Notes under the pieces: generated by a model
Seen by the model: only the letters and a program-made list of their open reading frames with translations
Database searches by the model: none
Told to the model about the DNA's origin: nothing
Program-made: the position numbers and the translations under genes
Assembly: GCF_000002995.4 (NCBI RefSeq)
Contig: NW_025062478.1
Span: forward strand, 3,138,001-3,202,000
Length of the DNA: 64,000 nt
Source of the DNA: Brugia malayi
Lineage: Eukaryota; Nematoda; Chromadorea; Rhabditida; Onchocercidae
Direction of reading: 5' to 3'
Part shown: positions 23,972 to 34,896 of the stretch, in pieces
Layout: each line of letters begins with the position of its first letter
Numbering within the stretch: the first letter of the stretch is position 1

Positions 23972-26900
23972 TTATTGGATATAAAACAAAAGGGGCAATT
24001 GCTGTTGTAACTTTTGGAGAAGACTTTGTTTGCTTTTCAGAAGTTCTCCAACGACAGGCTGTTGTCGTTGGAGAAGTTGCTGAAGTGAAGGTTGCTTTTG
24101 CAGGAGTTGTTGAAGAAGTTGTTGTTGTTGTTGCATAAGTTGTTGGAATTGGACTTGTAGCTGGAGAAGTTGTTGAAGGAGATTAGGTATTTGCTGAGGT
24201 TGCTGGAGCATTTGTAGAAGCAGTTGCTGTTGTTGTTGTACAAGCTGCACAAGAAGTTGTTGTTGTTGGAGGAGCTGCTGAATAAGTGGTTGCTGTTGTT
24301 GGAATTGCTGAAGAAGAAGTTGTTGTAGCTGTAGAAGTTGTTGAAGAAGAGATTGTTGTTCTTGGAATAATCTCTGGAGAGAAGGCCGTTGCTGTTGCAA
24401 TTGCTGAAGCAGTTGCACTTGATGTTGAAGCTGCTGAAGAAGTAATTGTTTTTGTTGTTGAAGTTGCTTTAATACAGTTTGGTGTTGTTGAAGCAGTTGA
24501 ATAAGTTGTTGTTGCTGTTGAATTTGATGATCATGATGATTATGATGTTGAAGTTGCTGGAGATTTTGTTGCATTTGTTGTTGAAGAACAGATGGTTGTT
24601 GTTGGAGAACCAATAGCTGCTGTTGCGTCTGCTGAAGAGCAAGCAATTGCTGTTGCAAAAATTGTTGAAGAATAGGTTGTTGTTTTTGAAATAATTGTTG
24701 TTGATGAGGTAGTTGCTGCAGTAGATATTGGACAGTCTGTTGTCGCTGAAGAAGTTGCTGAAGAATGACACGTTGTTGGTGCTGAAGTTGATTCAGAAAT
24801 GGTTGATGATGCTGAAGTTGTTGAAGGATACTATGCTGTTGTTGAAGAAGACTTTGTATTTGATGTTTACAGTTATGCTTATGTTGGTGTTGTATAAGTT
24901 GCTGAAGAAGTTGTTGTTGTTGTTGGAGAAGATGCTGAAGGTGCGGCTGCTTATGTTGTAGTTTCTGAAGAAGCTGTTGTAGTTGTAGAAGTTGCTGAAG
25001 CAAAGGATTTTGTTGTTGCAAAAGTTTATAGATATAAGGATATTCCTCTTGTAATTTCCGGATCAGAAGTTGCTGCTGTATAAGAAGTAGTTGAGGAGCA
25101 GTTTTTTTCTTGTGTTGCGGTTTTGGCTTCTTAGTTGTCAGAATTTTTGTTGCTGTAGAAGTTGTTAAAGCAGTGAATTTTGATATTGGAATTGATGTAG
25201 AAAAAGCTGTTGTTGTAGAAGAAATTGAAGTGGATGTTTTAAGTGTAGTTGTTGTTGTAGAAACTGTTGAAGATGTTGTTATTGTAGTTGGAGTTGATGT
25301 GGAAAAGGTTGCTATTCTAGAAGAAATTGTCGAAGGAGAAGTTGGTCTTGTTGTAGTTGGAGTTGATGTGGAAAGGGTTGTTGTAGAAACTGTTGAAGAT
25401 GTTCTTGTTGTAGTTGGAGTTGATGTGGAAAGGGTTGTTGTAGAAACTGTTGAAGATGTTCTTGTTGTAGTTGGAGTTGATGTGGAAAGGGTTGTTGTAG
25501 AAACTGTTGAAGATGTTCTTGTTGTAGTTGGAGTTGATGTGGAAAGGGTTGTTGTAGAAACTGTTGAAGATGTTGTTATTGTAGTTGGAGTTGATGTGGA
25601 AAGGGTTGTTGTAGAAACTGTTGAAGATGTTCTTGTTGTAGTTGGAGTTGATGTGGAAAGGGTCGTTGTTGTTGTAGAAACTGTTGAAGATGTTCTTGTC
25701 GTAGTTGGAGTTGATGTGGAAAGGGTTGTTGTTGTTGTAGAAACTGTTGAAGATGTTCTTGTTGTAGTTGGAGTTGATGTGGAAAGGGTTGTTGTTGTAG
25801 AAACTGTTGAAGATGTTGTTATTGTAGTTGGAGTTGATGTGGAAAGGGTTGTTGTTGTTGTAGAAACTGTTGAAGATGTTCTTGTTGTAGTTGGAGTTGA
25901 TGTGGAAAGGGTTGTTGTTGTAGAAACTGTTGAAGATGTTGTTATTGTAGTTGGAGTTGATGTGGAAAGGGTCGTTGTTGTTGTAGAAACTGTTGAAGAT
26001 GTTCTTGTCGTAGTTGGAGTTGATGTGGAAAGGGTTGTTGTTGTAGAAACTGTTGAAGATGTTGTTATTGTAGTTGGAGTTGATGTGGAAAGGGTCGTTG
26101 TTGTTGTAGAAACTGTTGAAGATGTTCTTGTTGTAGTTGGTGTTGATGTGGAAAGGGTTGTTGTTGTAGAAACTGTTGAAGATGTTCTTGTCGTAGTTGG
26201 AGTTGATGTGGAAAGGGTTGTTGTAGAAACTGTTGAAGATGTTCTTGTTGTAGTTGGAGTTGATGTGGAAAGGGTTGTTGTAGAAACTGTTGAAGATGTT
26301 GTTATTGTAGTTGGAGTTGATGTGGAAAGGGTTGTTGTAGAAACTGTTGAAGATGTTCTTGTTGTAGTTGGAGTTGATGTGGAAAGGGTCGTTGTTGTTG
26401 TAGAAACTGTTGAAGATGTTCTTGTTGTAGTTGGAGTTGATGTGGAAAGGGTTGTTGTAGAAACTGTTGAAGATGTTGTTATTGTAGTTGGTGTTGATGT
26501 GGAAAGGGTCGTTGTTGTTGTAGAAACTGTTGAAGATGTTCTTGTTGTAGTTGGAGTTGATGTGGAAAGGGTTGTTGTTGTAGAAACTGTTGAAGATGTT
26601 GTTATTGTAGTTGGAGTTGATGTGGAAAGGGTCGTTGTTGTTGTAGAAACTGTTGAAGATGTTCTTGTTGTAGTTGGAGTTGATGTGGAAAGGGTTGTTG
26701 TAGAAACTGTTGAAGATGTTCTTGTTGTAGTTGGAGTTGATGTAGAAAGGGTTGTTGTTGTAGAAACTGTTGAAGATGTTGTTATTGTAGTTGGAGTTGA
26801 TGTGGAAAGGGTCGTTGTTGTTGTAGAAACTGTTGAAGATGTTCTTGTTGTAGTTGGAGTTGATGTGGAAAGGGTTGTTGTAGAAACTGTTGAAGATGTT

Positions 26901-29106
26901 CTTGTCGTAGTTGGAGTTGATGTAGAAAGGGTTGTTGTTGTAGAAACTGTTGAAGATGTTGTTATTGTAGTTGGAGTTGATGTGGAAAGGGTCGTTGTTG
27001 TTGTAGAAACTGTTGAAGATGTTCTTGTTGTAGTTGGAGTTGATGTGGAAAGGGTTGTTGTAGAAACTGTTGAAGATGTTGTTATTGTAGTTGGTGTTGA
27101 TGTGGAAAGGGTCGTTGTTGTTGTAGAAACTGTTGAAGATGTTCTTGTTGTAGTTGGAGTTGATGTGGAAAGGGTTGTTGTAGAAACTGTTGAAGATGTT
27201 CTTGTTGTAGTTGGAGTTGATGTGGAAAGGGTTGTTGTTGTAGAAACTGTTGAAGATGTTCTTGTTGTAGTTGGAGTTGATGTGGAAAGGGTCGTTGTTG
27301 TTGTAGAAACTGTTGAAGATGTTGTTATTGTAGTTGGTGTTGATGTGGAAAGGGTCGTTGTTGTTGTAGAAACTGTTGAAGATGTTCTTGTTGTAGTTGG
27401 AGTTGATGTGGAAAGGGTTGTTGTAGAAACTGTTGAAGATGTTCTTGTTGTAGTTGGAGTTGATGTGGAAAGGGTTGTTGTAGAAACTGTTGAAGATGTT
27501 CTTGTTGTAGTTGGAGTTGATGTGGAAAGGGTCGTTGTTGTTGTAGAAACTGTTGAAGATGTTCTTGTTGTAGTTGGAGTTGATGTGGAAAGGGTCGTTG
27601 TTGTTGTAGAAACTGTTGAAGATGTTCTTGTTGTAGTTGGTGTTGATGTGGAAAGGGTCGTTGTTGTTGTAGAAACTGTTGAAGATGTTCTTGTTGTAGT
27701 TGGAGTTGATGTGGAAAGGGTCGTTGTTGTTGTAGAAACTGTTGAAGATGTTCTTGTTGTAGTTGGTGTTGATGTGGAAAGGGTCGTTGTTGTTGTAGAA
27801 ACTGTTGAAGATGTTCTTGTCGTAGTTGGAGTTGATGTGGAAAGGGTTGTTGTTGTTGTAGAAACTGTTGAAGATGTTCTTGTCGTAGTTGGAGTTGATG
27901 TGGAAAGGGTTGTTGTTGTTGTAGAAACTGTTGAAGATGTTCTTGTTGTAGTTGGTGTTGATGTGGAAAAGGTTGCTATTCTAGAAGAAATTGTCGAAGG
28001 AGAAGTTGGTCTTACTGCAATTATTGGAGTTGGTGTGAAAAACGCTATTGTTGTAGAAGAAATTGCTGAAGAGGAGGATGTCCTAATTGTAGTTGTTGTT
28101 GATGTAGAAAAGGTTGTTGTAGTAACTGTTGAAGATGTTCTTGTCGTAGTTGGAGTTGATGTGGAAAGGGTTGTTGTTGTTGTAGAAACTGTTGAAGATG
28201 TTGTTATTGTAGTTGGTGTTGATGTGGAAAGGGTCGTTGTTGTTGTAGAAACTGTTGAAGATGTTCTTGTTGTAGTTGGTGTTGATGTGGAAAGGGTCGT
28301 TGTTGTTGTTGTAGAAACTGTTGAAGATGTTGTTATTGTAGTTGGAGTTGATGTGGAAAATGCAGTCGATGTAAAAGAAGTTGAAGAAGTTGCTGTTGTT
28401 GTTATTATAGAGGTTAACGCGAAAAAGGCTGTTGTTGTTGTTGTACTTCCCGAAGTTGTTGCCTTAAAAAAACTAGAAAATAAAAATTACAAAATTTGTG
28501 ATAGTGAAAATGCTAATTTACTCACAAAAAGACAGTTTGATCTCTTAATGGAACGACTGAAACTAGAGCTGTCACCGCAATGGCGAAGCTATGACGTAAT
28601 GAACAAAGACTATTGTTTTAAGTGATTTTAATCCACTTGGTAACCTTAACATCCATAACATCCCTCCCAATTTTCTTCCTTACAAAGCCATTCATTGTAG
28701 TTCTTTGTTTGGTATGGCTCGGTTGCGAGGTGTCTAGCTTGCTTATATCTTTAAATGTTTTATAATTAAGTTACATTTGTGTGTTATGTATCAATTCATT
28801 ATTGTATGTGGTATAATTTTTAATGTTAATCTTTGGTTTAATTAGCCAAATTTGAGGTTTGAATAATAAAATATTTCACGAAGACTCCAACAGTAACATA
28901 CACAGAACGGAACCAATGCAGATCTGAGATTCTACCAGTATCGAGGACAAAGAAGTCAACGATCTGAACTATCAAGAAAGGAAACCTACTTTGTTCCACA
29001 AGGAAACAGGACAATTTTCAAAAAATTGAAACAAATTTGATACCTTCGTACAAGATGAAAAAGCAATGATAAGAAGGAAAATGATTTCTTTCTTCATTTT
29101 CACCAT
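23972..29106 (-). CDS. Secreted mucin-like protein: signal peptide, ~45 Ser/Thr repeats, Gln/Leu-rich tail
   Basis: Two-exon model, 1,517 residues. Exon 1 29106-29044 encodes MVKMKKEIIFLLIIAF plus SSCTK, a clear signal peptide, with donor AAG/GTATCA in phase 0. Exon 2 28462-23972 starts after TTTTTAAG in phase 0 and stays open for 1,497 codons to TAA. Residues about 22-48 are Thr-rich; about 49-1060 are repeats of 19-21 residues (LSTSTPTTTRTSSTVSTT plus one to three Thr), dense in O-glycosylation sites. A basic linker (KKPKPQHKKK, near 1133) leads to a 370-residue tail made almost only of Gln and Leu (LLQQLLQLQQ pattern), with CAA/CAG and varied Leu codons. The repeat part has no ATG, TTG, CTG or GTG codon in this frame, so simple ORF finders miss it. 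Known relatives by architecture are secreted nematode mucins such as microfilarial sheath mucins; homology is not shown. An extra exon in the 581-base intron is possible (29.0-28.87 kb has an open stretch). Confidence 0.75.
25360..27960 (-). repeat. Coding tandem array, 57/60/63-bp units, about 43 copies
   Basis: On the plus strand every unit contains GTAGAAACTGTTGAAGATGT followed by a block ending in GATGTGGAAAGGGT. Unit lengths vary by whole GTT triplets. Most variable sites (GTC/GTT, GGA/GGT, GTA/GTG on the plus strand) are synonymous on the minus strand (Thr, Thr, Ser). One common variant, CTTGTT versus GTTATT, changes Arg to Ile. Four further copies lie at 28120-28350 and one at 25260-25300. 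All lengths are multiples of three, so the frame is preserved throughout. Confidence 0.95.
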
Positions 29107-32100
29107 CTCGATTAATCAAATTTGAACTAAAAGTAATTGACTGCGAATCAAAACAGTAAATGCTTGCATTTTTAAAGTTTTCAGTTGAGTATAGAACTTT
29201 AAACACTATTTAACAATTATTCAAATCAACAATACAAGTGTACTCTATGAATTAGCCAAGCATCAAGCAGTTTATGATTCGAGAAATCTCGGTCAAATTC
29301 TTTTCTTATTTTCTATGGCAGTGAAAACCACCCTCCAGAATCGCATAATATTTCTAAAAAGGTTTCTTTTTAGCAAAAGAACCTTCTCCTTATGCAACCT
29401 TTGAGAAAGTATGAAGAAACATTAAGTTTTCTAATTTTTGCCCAGTTCTCGAATTGTTGATAGACCGAATAGTTTGAGTTGTGCTGCAAAATTTAAAGAC
29501 ATTTATATGCTATTTGTTTCATTCTGCTTTTGCAGAAATTTCCAGTTGAAATTAGTTGAATTGAATTGAAAGCATTGTGTTCCGAAATTGTATTTTTCAT
29601 CCAAAACTTGGGGACAACATGCATTGCTTTCAGAATATTCACCGTATTATTGTTCTTTCTATTTAAATGGATGAATTTTGATACAATAAAATAAATTAAA
29701 AGAATGGTTTGTTTTGTTATTTTGTAAAATTAAAAAAGCATACTGATTAATAGAAACTTTGCTGATATTAAAGAAACAGCTTTTTGTCTTTATTCAACAC
29801 TTTTGCTTCTTTCTTTTCTCTGAAGAAAGACATTACCAAAAAAAAAAAAAAAAAACTAATTATACAAGTTGCTTACCAGTCTGAGCATTTCAACAATAGT
29901 AATCGGTTATGTTCGATTATTGATGGTGGATGCTAATTTTGAAGGAAAGTGCAGTGTGCATATATAGCATTATTAGCATTACTAAAGTTTTTATTTTTTA
30001 ATTATTAAATTAATTATTTGCAAAAATATTAATGACTTCCATGAAGTTGAAGAATATTTGATAAACAGTTGAAATTTGTCAGTAGTGGTTTGTAAATGCA
30101 ATGAATGAAGTACTCTACATAAATTGAAATTTGAAATAAAAATTATTTGTCATCTTCAGAAGCTTTAACTGTCAGTTCTGTTATCAGTAGATGAAATAAA
30201 CTTTTTTCTTGCTCAATGTACTACTATTCAAAATATTCCTTCCGGTTTATTTACTGCAACAATGCGACGTTTACGTAACTTATTAAATTATCTATTGAGC
30301 AAATCATCGTATATTTGTTTTCTGATAATGAAAATGAAAATAATGATATTGATTTGCTGATAGTAAAGGAGATGAATTAATAATTTATTTAAATATTTAG
30401 ATTCCATAAGTTAATACTCGTATATATGTTTAACTTCTCGTAAGAATCCGAATAGAATGATTGCAAAATTTGCATATAATCAATTAATCAGTTGAATAGT
30501 TATTTTTGATATTTTATTTGAAGTTCCAACTTTTACCAAGCAATTCTTCCGGATGAATTCTAAACTTTTACTATAGTGTTTACTGAGTGAGCTATTGCAA
30601 ATAATCATTGTGTTAAATCAAATCAGTTCAGTTTATCAGAAGAATAAATTATTTAATGCACGAATATATTTTTAAAATTATTCTAACATAGAAATTTATA
30701 TTTTAAAATAAAATTTCCACTGCAATTTCTTTTTTTTTTGCACTTTTCAATATGAATTAAATTTTTAATTAATTAATTAATTGGTATATAACTTATAAAA
30801 CGGTAACCTTATAAAGTTATATGCTAGAATAAATTAAAGCTTAATTTTATCAGTAATGCAATAAATGCAAAAATTAAAAAAAACCACATGCAATAATCGA
30901 ATTTACAGATTATAATTGTACTTTATGAAATGCAAATTATTGCACCAAGAAATTCTTTCAAATATAAATTTTAGAAAAATCCAAAAACAAAAAATTTTTT
31001 ATCATTTATAAGCATTTGAAATTAGATATATTTGTGAGTGAGAATGATCAAATCTTACACATTTTCATCATTTTATCCGTACATCATCAGCAAAGTATAT
31101 AATTATTTTAACTTATCTTTTTATCATTACTCTTATCAAGTCTGAATTACTAATCTTTTATAGGTAAGACTATAGGTAAAGCCGTTGCACTTATACAACT
31201 AATCCAAGATAAAAGCATCATTTATTTCAATTTCAAAAAAATGATCTTTCAGTTTAGTGAAAGATCATTTTCTGTGGTTTCATGGTAAATTGAAAATTTA
31301 TTTATTGGATATGGAAGTAAATACAAAGTGAAAAATTAGCTCTTTAAAATAATAAGTAAACAAAAGAGAAAATACAGAGTATTGCGAATAATTTCAAAGA
31401 GGAAAAAAAAAAGACATTTCGATAAATTTTGAGAGTTTCTAAGAATACAAAAAACTTGAAATAAGAAATTTATACAAATAGAATAAATTGTGTGATTATT
31501 AAATTGAATATTAAAATAATTTGTTAAAAAACTTATTATCTCTTGATAGTGAAGTAAATAAGTATAAATTAATATTTAGCAATTTAAATATATATTAAAT
31601 ATATAGCGGAAATTTGATATAGAAATAATTTAAATATGGTATTTATTAATTGAAATATTATGATACATCTATGTTCAAAAAAAAAAAAAAGACTTTTAAT
31701 TTTAAGCAAAAAATCTTCGCAATTTTTTTCATTGCTTTTTAAATGGTTATCATTGGTCTTTTTAAAATTTAAATTATATTATTTTTTTTGGGGAGGAAAT
31801 TTTCATTTTTAGTTTAGCTTAGTCTTTTATTTGCTTCCTGTTCTATAATAACTTTATTTTTAATATATATTTGAGTTTAAAATTTTAACTTTTTTAGTAA
31901 TAAATAATTAACTACAAGTAGTTATTAAGTAATTACCATATAAGAATGTAATTGAATCTTACTTGGTAGCATTTCCAATTGATTGCTAAGGTAAATAGTT
32001 GAAATTTTGAAAATTTTTCTGTTAAACTTTATGCTATTTTAAAATCTCTATCAAAAAAAGAAAAATTTATTTTAACAATTATTTTGGAATTGCTGTCAAA

Positions 32101-33436
32101 GTGATTAAATGTTCATTTGATTTATTTTTCTTTCTTTTGCAGCATCTTTTCTTTTTGCTAAGATCATTTTGAATTTTTGATACCATTTAAATTAAGCATA
32201 GTGGAATTTAGTAAAATTAAAATAGCAAAAGAAATTTTATAGTCTTTTAAGAAATGAAAATTGTTCAATTCTTTATGGGAGATTATAAAATTTCTTTACA
32301 AACTTAAAACTTTAACATACAATAACTAACTGTTTGCTTTTTTATTTAAATTATATTTTAAAATTACACATTTTACAATTTAACTTTGCAACATTTTTCT
32401 TTGACACATTTTTGTGTTTTTTTTTTAAAAGAATTTGAATATCAGGTGAACAATTTCATTTTTATTTATATGATTCTAGAAAATGCTAGTAATAAATTGG
32501 ATAGCAAATGAGATAGAAGGTAGAACAAAAAAAAAAAAAAAAAAAAGAATTATATTTTTTGCATTATTATTTTTAAATATATTCAAAACAAATGAATTTT
32601 CTTTTTTTGAAAAAAAAAAACGAAGAGAAGTATGTTTCAATTTATAAAATCAATTGAATAGACTATTCTTCATGCAGTTCATCAACGTTTTGTCACATCT
32701 AAAAAGCACAAATTAGTTCAAAAATTCATTGAAAGGATAAAATTGACCAAACTTCAGTTTAATTAAAAAATTTTTTAAATGATTCATTTTTTTTTTAATT
32801 CGGTTTTTTGCTCAGTTTTAATTTCAATTATTTCTTAATTATTTTATTAACTTTATTCATCTTTTGAAGCTATTTTTAAAAATTGCCATTTAATTTCAAT
32901 TTATTCAGTTTTTCAATTGATTTTCGAGCGTTAATTTCTTTCAATTGCATGCATTCTATGTATTATCTAATACTTTAATACTTGGTGGCTAAAGATAATT
33001 AATTAGTAAAATTATTTTCATCCATAATTATCGATACTTACTTAATAAAATTACTTTTACTCATTACTAGTACTACGTTGAAGAAAAAAACGAAGAAAAA
33101 TTTTTTTGAAATAAATTTCAAAACTGCTTTTTTATTAATTTCTAGTAAAAGTTCAATGTAAAATGTGTTGGAAAAAAAGTTGTGAAAATTTTTGAATATT
33201 TTGTAAGATAAAATTTATCAAATTCAGAGAGATGTTTAAAGATAAGATTTTAAGGCTTAACTTTACTCAATTACAATTGAGTAAATGAAAATAACAATCG
33301 TCCATTTATTGAAATTTAAGGAAAAAGTAAAAATAAAAAATTTTGATTAAATATGATAGAATTTTTGCCAATTTATGGTTGCATTCTTAACAGACAACCA
33401 TTATTATTAAAATTAATGTAAAATAAATTTTCTGAC
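29107..33436. other. Intergenic region between mucin-like and hormone genes
   Basis: Strongly A/T-rich with poly-A/T tracts near 29840, 31680 and 32530. A possible acceptor (TTGATTCGCAG on the minus strand, near 29117-29127) lies just upstream of the mucin start. The inverted copy of the dispersed 65-bp segment is at 32641-32706. A last exon for the hormone gene could lie in the right part, but none was identified. Confidence 0.5.
32641..32706 (-). repeat. Second copy (inverted) of the dispersed 65-bp segment
   Basis: This is the reverse complement of 20619-20683 with a few substitutions and one inserted base. It lies in non-coding sequence without direct repeats around it. Confidence 0.85.
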
Positions 33437-34511
33437 TTACGCTTTGCAAACACATTTTGCTCCACGTAATACTGTCACAGTACGAATCATCGGATCAGCC
33501 TCATCGTCACATTCTGTCAACGTTATACTTTCAAATTTGCCACCTTCCGGAACGCATACTTCACTTTTTTGATTTCGATGAGGAAATTCATGAGTTCCGT
33601 ACTGAAATTTTGATTGAGAATTATTTCTGGTAATACACTTACAAAGGATAATTTTAAACAATGTTTACAGTGATAAGTTAAGGAAATTAAAAGTTATCAG
33701 CATTTAAAGTTTTTTTTTTTTTTTTTAAGTACTATAATGTATTATCTTATAATAAAAAAAAAAAAGACACAGAGAAATAAACTACAAACTTCATAGGTTG
33801 GACAAAATCCTCGACAAACTGGAATTGTTAAGTTAATCCGGCAAGTTTTTCCGTTTTTATCTGTTCGAATTAATGGATTCATCCCTGGCGCATGTATCAT
33901 CTTCAGAAAACATACATTTTGCTTCTTTTTTTCTGCTCCTTGTACTCTTTTATAATGCTGAATTGGAGAAAAAATAAATAAAAAATATATGAAATGAAAT
34001 GATCCTCGGGGAGAATTAATTCATTACTTAATTCAGAATTAATTTATTACTTAATTCATTACTTAATTCAGAATTAATTCATCACTTAATTCATTACTTA
34101 ATTCAGAATTAATTTATTACTTCATTCATTACTTAATTCAGAATTAATTCTATACTTAATTCACTACTTAACTCAGAATTAATTTGTTACTTTATTCATT
34201 ATTTTTCGTTCGAATAATAAATAGATTCTAACATCGTATAATTTAGTTTCCTTTACTTACATTCAAACTTTATACAATTTAACAGCTATTTAGATTCCAA
34301 ACTTAGATAAATCATTGTTAATTTAAATTTTAAATTTGCATAATTCCATATCTATTTCACATTCATTAATATAACTTTTTCAATCACAAATTTAATTCAT
34401 TTTTTTTTCAATGAAAAGGAAAGAAAACGAAAAACGTACAATTGAAGATGAGAAAGCAGTTGGTGTTAAAATAATTACTAGCAAGCAAATGATACTTCGA
34501 GATGAGATCAT
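33437..34511 (-). CDS. gplb-1: Thyrostimulin-beta / GPB5-type cystine-knot hormone
   Basis: Secreted glycoprotein hormone beta subunit. Exons: 34511-34440 (signal peptide MISSRSIICLLVIILTPTAF, then SSSI), 33957-33790, 33601-33441. All junctions are phase 0 so far; 133 complete codons. The mature part has the cysteine pattern of GPB5: VCFLKM, GKTCRINLTIPVCRGFCPTYE, then EVCVPEGG, TECDDEADP and AKCVCKA. C-G-C-T-E and DP match animal GPB5 subunits. NLT is a possible N-glycosylation site. The family usually ends with one more C-A-C...C segment. Here the last exon ends GC/GTAAGTCAG, where GCGTAA also gives an in-frame stop at 33437-33439. So either the protein ends at CVCKA, or this perfect donor joins a further exon that I could not find. 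The C. elegans name gplb-1 is used by family. It would pair with a GPA2-type subunit and act through a glycoprotein hormone receptor. Confidence 0.82.
34014..34200. repeat. AT-rich tandem repeat in hormone intron 1
   Basis: Eight or so imperfect copies of AATTCATTACTTAATTCAG-like units alternate with AATTAATTTATTACTT. They lie in the intron between the signal-peptide exon and exon 2. Confidence 0.85.
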
Positions 34512-34837
34512 TATTCAATGGTGTAATTAGTTAGTTAGAAGAAAAGCAAAGTAAATTAAAACATCAGTTTAAATAATGATTTGAAAATTTCTTGAACATT
34601 CATTAATCATCAATTTCAAATGTTTTTAATTCATTGATTTAAAAAAAAAAAATTAACTTTCCCACTTTATCATTTCCTTTTTTTTTTGTTGTGTTGTTGT
34701 TATTGTCATTAAATTTAAAAAAACTTTTTATACCAGAAAACATTGAAATCTATTTAATCATACTTATTTTATCAATTATTGCAAAAATAAATTAGTTTTA
34801 AATTGTCAGCAATAAAAGCATAGTAATAATAATAACA

Positions 34838-34896
<59 letters not shown>

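Noticed and set aside
25110..28625. Plus-strand 1,171-codon Val/Glu/Asp repeat frame
   Set aside because: It starts with TTG and has no ATG until its last 50 codons. The product (VVVETVEDVLVVVGVDVERV repeats) resembles no secreted or structural protein I know, and it mirrors the wobble positions of the minus-strand Thr/Ser frame. I regard it as the antisense shadow of the mucin.
28448..28625. C-terminal 59 codons of that plus-strand frame, which look less repetitive
   Set aside because: They include a plausible-looking stretch (FDLLMERLKLELSPQW) but have no splice signals or upstream gene on the plus strand.
28860..29030. Possible extra mucin exon (minus) or short plus-strand frame of ~47 codons
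   Set aside because: On the minus strand an acceptor at about 28967 opens IVDFFVLDTGRISDLHWF in phase 0, but no convincing donor in phase was fixed. It was kept out of the model and noted as an alternative.
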